Assembly: GCA_905193085.1 (NCBI GenBank)
Contig: CAJJNI010000045.1
Span: 1-13,884, forward strand
DNA length: 13,884 nt
DNA from: an uncultured Lachnospiraceae bacterium
Lineage (GTDB): Bacteria; Bacillota; Clostridia; Lachnospirales; Lachnospiraceae
Direction of reading: 5' to 3'
Positions 1 through 7,524 of the stretch are shown here, piece by piece. The notes beneath the pieces were generated by a model. It saw nothing but the letters and a program-made list of their open reading frames with translations, did not search any database and was not told the DNA's origin. Made by a program: the position numbers and the translations under genes. The number at the start of each line of letters is the position of its first letter. The first letter of the stretch is position 1.

Positions 1-2592
1 CTGTACCCCTGCCGTTCAAAGTCCGACAATACGGAATACGAAGTAATGCGTGACAGCAACGGAAACTGCATTACAGTTTGTAACATGGAAAATATCGACC
101 CTGTTGGTGTTCATACAGGTGACAGTATCGTTGTTGCTCCTTCACAGACATTAGGTGATAAAGAGTATCAGATGCTAAGAAGCTCTGCACTTAATATTAT
201 AAATGAACTTGAAATAACAGGTGGCTGTAATGTTCAGTACGCCTTGAAGCCAGACAGCTTTGAGTATTGTGTAATCGAAGTTAATCCTCGTGTAAGCCGC
301 TCATCAGCACTTGCTTCAAAAGCGACAGGTTATCCGATTGCAAAGGTTGCAGCTAAGATTGCACTTGGATATACACTTGATGAAATCAAGAATGCAATTA
401 CAGGAAAGACTTATGCAAGCTTTGAGCCTGCACTTGATTACTGTGTAGTTAAGATTCCAAGACTTCCGTTTGATAAATTTATTCAGGCAAAGAGAACTCT
501 TACAACTCAGATGAAAGCTACAGGCGAAGTAATGAGTATCTGTAATAATTTTGAGGGTGCACTTATGAAGGCTCGGCGTTCATTAGAGCAGCATGTGGAC
601 AGTCTTATGTCATATGATTTTACAGACCTTTCAGAAGAAGAACTTACAGAAGCTTTAAATCGTGTAGATGACAGAAGAATTTTTGTTATTGCAGAAGCTT
701 TAAGAAGAGGAAATTCTTATGATGAAATCAATAAGATTACTCAGATAGATAAATGGTTTATTGATAAGCTTGCCATACTTGTAGAAATGGAAGAGGCATT
801 AAAGTCACAGCCTCTTACAAAGGAACTTTTAGCAGAAGCTAAGAGAATTGAATTCCCTGATACTGTTATAGCAAAACTTACAGGAAAGACAGAAGAAGAG
901 ATTCACGACCTTCGTCATGAATATGGAATTATCGGTGCGTTCAAGATGGTTGATACTTGTGCAGCCGAATTTGCAGCATCTACTCCATATTATTATTCCG
1001 TATTTGGCAGTGAAAATGAGGTAGTTGAGACTAACGACAGAAAGAAAGTTCTTGTATTAGGTTCAGGTCCTATCAGAATCGGTCAGGGTATTGAATTTGA
1101 CTACTGTTCAGTTCACAGCACATGGGCATTTAGTGAAGAAGGTTATGAGACAATTATTGTAAATAACAATCCTGAGACAGTAAGTACAGACTTTGATATT
1201 GCTGATAAGCTTTATTTTGAGCCGCTTACACCAGAAGATGTTAAAAATATAGTAGACCTTGAAAAACCTGACGGAGCAGTTGTCCAGTTTGGTGGACAGA
1301 CAGCTATTAAGCTTACAGAAAGTCTTATGAAGATGGGAGTTCCGATTCTTGGTACATCAGCAGAAAATGTTGATGCAGCAGAAGACAGAGAACTTTTTGA
1401 TAAGATTCTTGAAGAGTGCTGTATTCCACGTCCACAGGGTCGTACAGTATTTACAGCCGAAGAAGCTAAGGCAGCGGCAGCAGAGCTGGGTTATCCTGTT
1501 CTTGTCCGTCCTTCATATGTACTCGGTGGTCAGGGTATGCAGATTGCAATTTCAGATGATGATATAGACGAATTTATCGGAATTATCAACAGAATTGCAC
1601 AGGAGCATCCGATTCTTGTAGATAAATATCTGGTTGGTAAAGAAATCGAAGTAGATGCTGTATGTGATGGTGAAGATGTACTTATTCCTGGTATTATGGA
1701 ACATATCGAAAGAGCAGGTGTCCACTCAGGAGACAGTATTTCAGTATATCCTACACAGTCATTGTCAGAGAAGACACAGAGAGTTATTGTTGAATATACA
1801 AGAAGACTTGCAAAGAGCCTCCATGTTATCGGTCTTATCAATATTCAGTTTATCGTGTGCGGTGAAGAAGTATATGTAATTGAGGTTAATCCACGTTCAA
1901 GCCGTACAGTGCCATATATCAGTAAAGTTACAGGTATTCCGATTGTCAAGCTTGCAACAAAAGTTATTATCGGAAATACAATCAAAGGTATGGGCTATAC
2001 TCCTGGACTTCAGCCAAAAGCTGATTATATTGCAGTTAAGATGCCTGTATTCTCATTTGAAAAATTAAGAGGTGCAGATGTTAATTTAGGACCTGAAATG
2101 AAATCAACAGGTGAAGTTCTTGGTATAGCAAAGAATTTTGATGAAGCACTTTATAAGGCATTCTTAGGTGCGGGCATCAATCTTCCAAAGCATAAACAGA
2201 TGATTATTACCGTAAAAGATTCAGATAAACTTGATGTTGTAGAAATTGGTAGAAGATTTGAAGCATTAGGTTACAAGATTTATGCTACAAAGAGCACTGC
2301 AAAAGTGTTAAATGAAAATGGAGTTAATGCAATCAAGACAAACAAAATTGAACAGGAATCACCTAACCTTATGGATTTGATTTTAGGACATAAGATTGAC
2401 CTTGTAATTGATACTCCAAGTCAGGGTAATGTTAAGAGCCATGATGGATTCTTAATTCGTCGTAATGCAATAGAGACAGGTGTAAATGTATTTACATCAC
2501 TTGATACTGCAAACGCACTGCTTTCAAGTTTAGAGCATGCGGCTGAGCAGAAATTAACACTTGTAGATATTGCCACTGTAAAAAATATATAG
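1..2592 (+). CDS. carB: Carbamoyl-phosphate synthase large subunit, 5'-truncated by the window edge
   Basis: CarB makes carbamoyl phosphate from bicarbonate, ATP and ammonia passed from the glutaminase subunit CarA, feeding pyrimidine and arginine synthesis in the cytoplasm. About 215 N-terminal residues are missing compared with the usual ~1,070. Visible in order: the end of the first ATP-grasp domain (EYEVMRD, then GVHTGDSIVVAPSQTL and EVNPRVSRSSALASKATG); a helical oligomerisation domain (about 616-800); the second half, opening with KVLVLGSGPIRIGQGIEFDY (about 1048) and carrying a second ATP-grasp domain (RPSYVLGGQGMQI, HSGDSISVYPTQSL, EVNPRSSRTVPYISKVTG); and a C-terminal MGS-like allosteric domain (about 2200-2560). 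The allosteric domain is where UMP and ornithine act in characterised enzymes. The frame is open to base 1, but the residues encoded by about 1-36 do not fit the conserved GWKE segment expected before EYEVMRD. The gene ends in TAG with no clear terminator. Confidence 0.96.
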   Translation: MYPCRSKSDNTEYEVMRDSNGNCITVCNMENIDPVGVHTGDSIVVAPSQTLGDKEYQMLRSSALNIINELEITGGCNVQYALKPDSFEYCVIEVNPRVSRSSALASKATGYPIAKVAAKIALGYTLDEIKNAITGKTYASFEPALDYCVVKIPRLPFDKFIQAKRTLTTQMKATGEVMSICNNFEGALMKARRSLEQHVDSLMSYDFTDLSEEELTEALNRVDDRRIFVIAEALRRGNSYDEINKITQIDKWFIDKLAILVEMEEALKSQPLTKELLAEAKRIEFPDTVIAKLTGKTEEEIHDLRHEYGIIGAFKMVDTCAAEFAASTPYYYSVFGSENEVVETNDRKKVLVLGSGPIRIGQGIEFDYCSVHSTWAFSEEGYETIIVNNNPETVSTDFDIADKLYFEPLTPEDVKNIVDLEKPDGAVVQFGGQTAIKLTESLMKMGVPILGTSAENVDAAEDRELFDKILEECCIPRPQGRTVFTAEEAKAAAAELGYPVLVRPSYVLGGQGMQIAISDDDIDEFIGIINRIAQEHPILVDKYLVGKEIEVDAVCDGEDVLIPGIMEHIERAGVHSGDSISVYPTQSLSEKTQRVIVEYTRRLAKSLHVIGLINIQFIVCGEEVYVIEVNPRSSRTVPYISKVTGIPIVKLATKVIIGNTIKGMGYTPGLQPKADYIAVKMPVFSFEKLRGADVNLGPEMKSTGEVLGIAKNFDEALYKAFLGAGINLPKHKQMIITVKDSDKLDVVEIGRRFEALGYKIYATKSTAKVLNENGVNAIKTNKIEQESPNLMDLILGHKIDLVIDTPSQGNVKSHDGFLIRRNAIETGVNVFTSLDTANALLSSLEHAAEQKLTLVDIATVKNI

Positions 2593-2603
2593 TTTAACCC
2601 AAT

Positions 2604-2694
2604 CAGGAAAGTCCCCATGCACGGGCTGCGAAAAGTCAGATATATTCAAGCTGCTTCGCTGTCTGCTCATATAAAATCAGTGGGGGCTTTCTTG
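2604..2694 (+). repeat. Long imperfect inverted repeat / candidate structured RNA between carB and lepA
   Basis: Bases 2604-2617 can pair with 2681-2694 as a 14-bp stem with two G-U pairs; the core is GAAAGTCCCCA against TGGGGGCTTTC. Inside the loop, CAGATA (about 2636) can pair with TGTCTG (about 2660), with a smaller AGC/GCT hairpin within that. No T-run follows, so it is not a normal intrinsic terminator. It could be a structured leader of lepA, an RNA processing site, or one copy of a dispersed palindromic repeat. The window has no second copy, so I cannot choose between these. Confidence 0.5.
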
Positions 2695-2730
2695 CATACT
2701 GATTGTGGAAGTAAAGGAGTTGACAATCAC

Positions 2731-4542
2731 TTGGATATAAATCAGAAGAATATTAGAAATTTTTGTATTATAGCTCATATTGACCACGGTAAATCTACTC
2801 TTGCAGATAGAATTATTGAGAAAACAGGGCTTCTTACAAGCAGGGAAATGCAGGCTCAGGTATTGGATAATATGGATCTTGAGCGTGAGAGAGGAATAAC
2901 GATAAAAGCCCAGACCGTAAGAATTGTATATAAGGCAAATGATGGCGAGGAATATATTTTTAATTTAATAGACACTCCGGGACATGTCGATTTTAACTAT
3001 GAAGTGTCAAGAAGTCTTGCTGCCTGTGATGGTGCGATTCTTGTAGTTGATGCGGCACAGGGTATAGAAGCTCAGACTCTTGCAAATGTTTATCTTGCAC
3101 TTGACCATGACTTAGATGTTCTTCCGGTTATTAATAAGATTGATTTGCCAAGCGCTGACCCACAGCGTGTAATAGAAGAAATAGAAGATGTAATTGGAAT
3201 AGAAGCACATGACGCTCCGCTGATTTCTGCAAAGAATGGAATTAATATAGAAGAAGTCCTTGAGCAGATTGTGGAGAAAATTCCGGCACCTACAGGTGAT
3301 AGAAATGCACCTCTTAAAGCTCTTATATTTGACTCTGTTTATGATGCATATAAAGGCGTTATCATTTTCTGCAGAATCAAAGAAGGTCATGTTAAAAAGG
3401 GCACAGCCATAAAACTTATGGCAACAGGAGCAGAGTTTGAAGTTGTTGAAGTTGGTTATTTTGGTGCAGGACAGTTTATTGTATGTGACGAATTATCAGC
3501 CGGTATGGTTGGTTATATCACTGCAAGTATTAAGAATGTAAAGGATACGCGTGTCGGCGATACTGTAACTGAGAGAGATAATCCATGTGCAGAGCCTCTT
3601 CCGGGATACAAGAAAGTCAATCCGATGGTTTACTGCGGACTTTATCCTGCCGATGGTGCAAAATATCAGGATTTAAGAGATGCTCTTGAAAAACTTCAGT
3701 TAAATGATGCATCACTTCAGTTTGAGCCTGAGACTTCAGTAGCTCTTGGTTTTGGTTTCCGATGCGGATTTTTAGGTCTGCTTCATCTGGAAATTATTCA
3801 GGAGAGACTTGAAAGAGAATATAATCTTGATTTGGTAACAACTGCTCCGGGCGTTGTGTATCGTGTCTACAAAACTAACGGAGAGATGATAGAACTTACT
3901 AACCCGTCAAATCTTCCTGACCCTTCCGAAATTGATTACATGGAAGAACCTATGGTAAGTGCAGAAATAATGGTAACATCGGAATTTATCGGTGCTATCA
4001 TGGATTTATGTCAGGAAAGACGTGGAATATATAAGAGCATGGAATATATGGAAGAGACACGGGCTCTTATTAAATATGACTTGCCATTGAATGAGATAAT
4101 TTATGATTTCTTTGACGCATTAAAGTCACGCTCAAGAGGTTATGCTTCATTTGATTATGAAATGAAGGGCTATGTAAAAAGTGAACTTGTTAAGCTTGAT
4201 ATTCTCATCAATAAAGAAGAAGTTGACGCTCTTTCGTTTATCGTATTTGCAGATTCTGCTTACGACAGGGGCAGAAAAATGTGCGAGAAATTAAAAGAAG
4301 AAATTCCGAGACATTTATTTGAAATACCTATTCAGGCTGCTGTCGGAAGTAAAGTAATTGCCAGAGAGACAGTTAAAGCAATGCGAAAAGATGTGCTTGC
4401 AAAATGTTACGGTGGTGATATTTCACGAAAGAGAAAGCTTCTTGAAAAACAGAAAGAAGGAAAGAAGAGAATGCGTCAGATTGGAAATGTAGAGATTCCA
4501 CAGAAAGCATTTATGAGCGTTCTCAAACTTGATGACGAATAA
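2731..4542 (+). CDS. lepA: Elongation factor 4 (LepA), ribosome-associated translational GTPase, TTG start
   Basis: LepA/EF4 is a GTPase that binds the ribosome and affects back-translocation and initiation. The predicted product is 603 residues, matching the usual ~600. The G domain shows AHIDHGKST (residues 15-23, P-loop), DTPGH (81-85) and NKID (135-138), followed by EF-G-like domains and the LepA-specific lysine-rich C-terminus (KRKLLEKQKEGKKRMRQIG). I chose TTG 2731 because AAAGGAG lies at 2713-2719, 11 bases upstream, and because the protein then begins (M)DINQKNIRNFCIIAHIDHGK, where the family normally starts. An in-frame ATG at 2617 would add 38 residues with no family resemblance, encoded through the inverted repeat. 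hemW follows after 21 bases, a common lepA-hemW pair in Firmicutes. Confidence 0.95.
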   Translation: MDINQKNIRNFCIIAHIDHGKSTLADRIIEKTGLLTSREMQAQVLDNMDLERERGITIKAQTVRIVYKANDGEEYIFNLIDTPGHVDFNYEVSRSLAACDGAILVVDAAQGIEAQTLANVYLALDHDLDVLPVINKIDLPSADPQRVIEEIEDVIGIEAHDAPLISAKNGINIEEVLEQIVEKIPAPTGDRNAPLKALIFDSVYDAYKGVIIFCRIKEGHVKKGTAIKLMATGAEFEVVEVGYFGAGQFIVCDELSAGMVGYITASIKNVKDTRVGDTVTERDNPCAEPLPGYKKVNPMVYCGLYPADGAKYQDLRDALEKLQLNDASLQFEPETSVALGFGFRCGFLGLLHLEIIQERLEREYNLDLVTTAPGVVYRVYKTNGEMIELTNPSNLPDPSEIDYMEEPMVSAEIMVTSEFIGAIMDLCQERRGIYKSMEYMEETRALIKYDLPLNEIIYDFFDALKSRSRGYASFDYEMKGYVKSELVKLDILINKEEVDALSFIVFADSAYDRGRKMCEKLKEEIPRHLFEIPIQAAVGSKVIARETVKAMRKDVLAKCYGGDISRKRKLLEKQKEGKKRMRQIGNVEIPQKAFMSVLKLDDE

Positions 4543-4563
4543 AATTTTGCCAGGAGGACAGAT

Positions 4564-5805
4564 ATGTCAGGAAAGAAACAGCCATTAGGTATATATATAC
4601 ATGTTCCTTTCTGTGTCAGAAAATGTTCTTACTGTGATTTCCTTTCTTTTCCGGAAACTGAACTTAAACAGTTTTTACCTGAAAAAATCATGTCAATATA
4701 CACTAACTGCAGCAATGAAGATGTCAAAAACCAATATCTTAAAATGCTGCAAAAAGATATAGACACGACGGTGCTTTTACCTTTTATGGGACAGTATGAA
4801 GCAGATACTGTATTCATAGGCGGTGGAACACCGTCTTCTTTATCTGAAAAACAGTTAGAAACTTTATGCATGATTGTAAGAAATATGTGTGAAAAGATTG
4901 GAAAAAAAGAAATTGATGACATGGAAATTTCAATGGAATGTAACCCTGGAACATTAAATGAAACAAAAATAAAAATACTGCATGATTTTGGAATAAACCG
5001 TATAAGTCTTGGTCTTCAGTCTGCAAACGATAATGAATTAAAGATGCTTGGGCGTATACACAGATTTGATGACTTTTTGCATAATTATGAGCTTTTAAGA
5101 AAATATGATTTCAAAAATATAAATGTTGATTTGATGTCAGCACTTCCATTGCAGACAGTAGAAAGCTATGAAAATACATTGAAAACTGTAACTGCTTTGA
5201 ACCCTGAACATATTTCAGCGTACAGTCTTATAATTGAAGAGGGCACACCATTTTATGAAAAGTATGCAGAAGATGAAAAACTGCGAAATGAGGGCGGTCA
5301 GCCAGAACTTCTTCCTGATGAAGACAGTGAGAGAAGAATGTATGAGCTTACGGAAGAAATATTAAATACAAAAGGCTATAACCGTTATGAAATATCAAAC
5401 TATGCAAAGAAAGGTTTTGAATGTCGTCACAATATCGGCTATTGGACAGGAAAAGATTATATTTCAGCCGGAATTGGCGCATCATCATATATAGAAGACA
5501 GACGGTTTGTCAAGACAGACAATATGTCGCATTATCTTAATGGTGATTTTGACGAGTATGAAATTGTGACACTTGACAAAAAAATGAAGATGGAAGAATT
5601 TATGTTTCTCGGTCTTAGAATGACTGCCGGAATTTCCAGAAAAGATTTTGCAGACAGATTTAACATTTCGATAGATGATGTATATGTCAGTCAGATTCAG
5701 AAACTTATCGGGGAAGGTCTTATTATATCAGATAATGATAATCTGCATTTGTCGAAAAAAGGAATAGATGTAAGTAACTATGTGTTTGAAGAATTTTTGC
5801 TGTAG
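4564..5805 (+). CDS. hemW: HemW-type radical SAM protein (heme chaperone; often misnamed coproporphyrinogen oxidase)
   Basis: HemW proteins bind heme and a 4Fe-4S cluster and are thought to deliver heme to respiratory enzymes. The cluster motif is C17-x3-C21-x2-C24 followed by D25-F26. Phe at position 26, where HemN has a fourth Cys, is the usual mark of HemW. Also visible are GGGTPSSLS (SAM-binding glycine motif), ECNPGT, NRISLGLQS, LGRIH and the C-terminal HNIGYW. At 413 residues it is longer than E. coli HemW (~378); part of the excess is an insertion of roughly 15 residues just after the cluster (about residues 30-52). The GAHxY segment of many homologues reads GASSY. AGGAGG at 4552-4557 supports ATG 4564. 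It is probably co-transcribed with lepA and ends before the terminator at 5812-5864. Confidence 0.9.
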   Translation: MSGKKQPLGIYIHVPFCVRKCSYCDFLSFPETELKQFLPEKIMSIYTNCSNEDVKNQYLKMLQKDIDTTVLLPFMGQYEADTVFIGGGTPSSLSEKQLETLCMIVRNMCEKIGKKEIDDMEISMECNPGTLNETKIKILHDFGINRISLGLQSANDNELKMLGRIHRFDDFLHNYELLRKYDFKNINVDLMSALPLQTVESYENTLKTVTALNPEHISAYSLIIEEGTPFYEKYAEDEKLRNEGGQPELLPDEDSERRMYELTEEILNTKGYNRYEISNYAKKGFECRHNIGYWTGKDYISAGIGASSYIEDRRFVKTDNMSHYLNGDFDEYEIVTLDKKMKMEEFMFLGLRMTAGISRKDFADRFNISIDDVYVSQIQKLIGEGLIISDNDNLHLSKKGIDVSNYVFEEFLL

Positions 5806-5811
5806 AAGATA

Positions 5812-5864
5812 CTCCAAAGCAGACAGGTTGAATATAAAAAGCTGTCGCTTTGGAGATTTTTTTT
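5812..5864 (+). terminator. Strong intrinsic terminator after hemW
   Basis: CTCCAAAGC (5812-5820) pairs with GCTTTGGAG (5847-5855), and GACAG (5822-5826) pairs with CTGTC (5842-5846), leaving one bulged A. This gives a 14-bp stem with a ~15-base loop, followed by an A and eight T residues at 5857-5864. It lies 7 bases after the hemW stop and marks the end of the lepA-hemW unit. Confidence 0.93.
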
Positions 5865-5892
5865 AAAATTAAAAAAGTAATATGGAAAAATG

Positions 5893-5921
5893 TTGTATGT
5901 ATAATTTAAATATGATACTAT
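5893..5921 (+). promoter_or_regulatory. Weak candidate sigma-A promoter for the membrane-anchored protein gene
   Basis: TTGTAT (5893-5898) and TACTAT (5916-5921) are separated by 17 bases. The overlapping TATGAT (5911-5916) is a better -10 hexamer but has no good -35 box. A promoter is expected here because a strong terminator lies just upstream and a gene with its own ribosome site starts at 5953. The exact boxes are uncertain. Confidence 0.35.
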
Positions 5922-5952
5922 AAGAGTAGAATAATAAAGGAGGAGCATGCCT

Positions 5953-6477
5953 ATGAAGAAAAGAAAAATAACAAATATTGCAGCAGGAGTTTTGGTTGTT
6001 TTATTGTTGGTGTTAGTTGTTTTTACTGTATATACAAGGAAAAGTTCAGAATATAAAAGTGAACTGTCATCTATCCTTGCGATTGGTGATACAGACAGTA
6101 AGAAATTAAGTTCAACTAAATTAACCTGTACCAGAGAATCTGATAACCTTAAAATATCAGATATATATCTTAATGAAACTAATAATGTAAAGCAGATTAG
6201 AATGATAGCTGCATATAGTAAGCCATTTGTCCACAGTGATATTTTTGAAGATGTAGAAATCAGTCTCAGATATTCAAATGGAGATGATGTAACCGACAAT
6301 GTTACAATAAATACATATAGTTTGAAATATTATTTAAGTAATGGAATTGGTTTGGTTCTTGAAATGGACAGCGAAACACTAAAAAAGGTAAATGACAGAG
6401 GTCTTGTATTGAACATAAAATGTAATGATGGAAAAGCTTATGCAGATGCGGTTGTTAATTTGTATGATGGAGAGTAA
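5953..6477 (+). CDS. Unrecognised membrane-anchored protein, 174 residues
   Basis: I do not recognise this family. The protein starts with a basic tip (MKKRK) and one hydrophobic helix (about residues 8-27, rich in Leu and Val), followed by a hydrophilic, Ser/Asp/Asn-rich region predicted to lie outside the membrane. There is no lipobox cysteine. The C-terminal two thirds alternates hydrophobic and polar residues like a beta-sheet domain, with cysteines near 59 and 157 that could form a disulfide. ATG 5953 is preferred: AAAGGAGG ends at 5943, 9 bases upstream, while the in-frame ATG at 5947 is only 3 bases away. It stands between a terminator and the next gene, which appears to have its own promoter, so it may be monocistronic. 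The role is unknown; a small cell-surface protein is the most that can be inferred. Confidence 0.75.
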   Translation: MKKRKITNIAAGVLVVLLLVLVVFTVYTRKSSEYKSELSSILAIGDTDSKKLSSTKLTCTRESDNLKISDIYLNETNNVKQIRMIAAYSKPFVHSDIFEDVEISLRYSNGDDVTDNVTINTYSLKYYLSNGIGLVLEMDSETLKKVNDRGLVLNIKCNDGKAYADAVVNLYDGE

Positions 6478-6522
6478 GTGCTGATTGGGGCATAAAAAAT
6501 ATGGTTACAGTGATTTGTTAGC

Positions 6523-6550
6523 TCATAATTTCCAATCACAATGCCGATAC
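6523..6550 (+). promoter_or_regulatory. Candidate sigma-28 (SigD/FliA-type, motility) promoter
   Basis: CATAATTT (6524-6531), 11 bases, then GCCGATAC (6543-6550) matches the layout of the flagellar sigma-28 consensus TAAAGTTT-N11-GCCGATAA. The -10 element matches 7 of 8 positions and the -35 element 5 of 8. Transcription would start near 6557, giving a leader of about 42 bases before ATG 6599. I see no comparably good sigma-A promoter in this spacer. The assignment rests on motif matching alone. Confidence 0.55.
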
Positions 6551-6598
6551 AGATTATAGAGGATATCGATGCAGGGTATGATATAAGGAGAGGTTGTT

Positions 6599-7180
6599 AT
6601 GAATAATATTAAATCGGGTTATAGCAGTTATCGAAATAATTTTGTAGTCAGCGGCTCTGTCAGTAATGGGGCAAAAATATCTTCCACAGCAAATGTGGCA
6701 AATAATAATGTCAGTGCGGCATCATCATCAAAAAATGTAAATGATAATGTTGTGCTTACTTTGTCGGAAGATGGAAAAGAAGCAGCCAGTACGGGAAATG
6801 TAAAGGATAATCAGAATACACAGCAGTCTATGTTTGAAAGATATGAACAGATGCTCAAAGAACAGAGTGAGTCTTCTAAAAAAGCGGCAAAATCTGCAAA
6901 AGATACTGCTAAGATTTTAGAGATTGCAAGAAGAATAGCAAGTGGTGCTAAAGTTCCAAAGACAGATGAGCAGAAGCTGATGGAATATAATTTCCAGTTG
7001 TATTTATCTGCAAAAGAAACTGCAATGCTTAATCAGGAAAAAGAAAAGAAAGAGTATGATAAACTTTTCGAAGATGAAGATAAAAAGAATGGTGTTGTAC
7101 AGGTAGTAACCGAAAATGGTGAATTAAAGATAGATGCCAGCGGTCTGTCAGACCAGGAGATTAACATTATAACAAAATAG
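6599..7180 (+). CDS. Unrecognised soluble helical protein, possibly motility-associated, 193 residues
   Basis: No named family is recognised. The first ~60 residues are low-complexity and rich in Ser, Asn, Val and Ala (probably disordered), ending in VVLTLSEDGKEAAS. Residues about 75-165 are charged and helical (MFERYEQMLKEQSESSKKAA, then IARRIASGAKVPKTDEQKLM), likely coiled coil. The C-terminus ends GLSDQEINIITK. There is no signal peptide or membrane segment. AAGGAG at 6585-6590 supports the ATG. The sigma-28-like promoter upstream, and a DxVxLSxxGKxAA-like stretch similar to segments in some flagellum-associated clostridial proteins, suggest a link to motility; both points are inference. 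No terminator is evident before the valS promoter at 7192. Confidence 0.78.
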   Translation: MNNIKSGYSSYRNNFVVSGSVSNGAKISSTANVANNNVSAASSSKNVNDNVVLTLSEDGKEAASTGNVKDNQNTQQSMFERYEQMLKEQSESSKKAAKSAKDTAKILEIARRIASGAKVPKTDEQKLMEYNFQLYLSAKETAMLNQEKEKKEYDKLFEDEDKKNGVVQVVTENGELKIDASGLSDQEINIITK

Positions 7181-7191
7181 CTTAAAATTAC

Positions 7192-7220
7192 TTGCATTTT
7201 TTCAGTAAAGCAGTTATAAT
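7192..7220 (+). promoter_or_regulatory. Sigma-A promoter of the valS leader
   Basis: TTGCAT (7192-7197) and a perfect TATAAT (7215-7220) are separated by the ideal 17 bases. Transcription would begin near 7227, about 55 bases before the base of T-box stem I. It lies directly downstream of the preceding stop codon. Confidence 0.85.
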
Positions 7221-7281
7221 TTTTATATATGATGCCATAAGGTATCTTTTTACCAGAACATCGTTATATGCATCAATTAAA

Positions 7282-7524
7282 AGGCAGTGATAAAGAGGAG
7301 TACACATACAGACTTAACAGAGAGAATTTTTTTTGCTGAGATAAGATTCAGAGAAATGTGTGTGGAAGGTAGCTTTTGAGCCTGATATCTGAAAGTAACT
7401 GCAAGTAGGATATCACGACTGATTCCCGTTACAGAATTACTTTGAGATATATGAGAAATCATATAATAAAGGTGGTACCGCGGATAATAGTTCGCCCTTT
7501 GCATTTTTGCAGAGGGCGTTTTTT
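7282..7524 (+). promoter_or_regulatory. T-box riboswitch, valine-responsive, upstream of valS
   Basis: This leader senses uncharged tRNA-Val and then lets transcription read through into valS. The conserved T-box AAAGGTGGTACCGCGG is at 7468-7483; its UGGU (7473-7476) can pair with an ACCA tRNA end. Stem I begins with AGGC (7282-7285) pairing GCCT (7380-7383), then a kink-turn-like GA region and the lower helix AAGAG/CTTTT. The specifier loop follows, with AGTA (7299-7302) on one side and GAAGGTAG on the other. CACATA/TGTGTG closes it above. The specifier triplet read from this layout is GTA (7369-7371), a valine codon, agreeing with the gene downstream. The leader ends in the terminator at 7493-7524. 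Confidence 0.94.
7493..7524 (+). terminator. Regulated terminator of the valS T-box
   Basis: CGCCCTTTGCA (7493-7503) pairs with TGCAGAGGGCG (7508-7518) as an 11-bp stem with one G-U pair and a TTTT loop, followed by six T residues (7519-7524). It starts ten bases after the T-box sequence. That spacing fits the standard arrangement in which bound uncharged tRNA stabilises a competing antiterminator. Confidence 0.93.

Noticed and set aside
1349..2068. Several 60-100 codon frames on both strands inside carB
   Set aside because: All lie within the well supported carB reading frame and have no independent start signals or recognisable products.
2617..2730. N-terminal extension of LepA from ATG 2617
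   Set aside because: No good ribosome site, no family resemblance, and it is encoded by the inverted repeat; TTG 2731 fits both the ribosome site and the family start.
5778..6299. 173-codon open frame on the - strand opposite the membrane-anchored protein gene
   Set aside because: It runs through the hemW terminator and the opposite gene, has no convincing ribosome site, and its composition is that of a complement frame. The + strand gene has AAAGGAGG and a sensible anchor.
7277..7504. 75-codon open frame on the - strand over the valS leader
   Set aside because: The sequence is fully explained by the T-box on the + strand; the frame is incidental.
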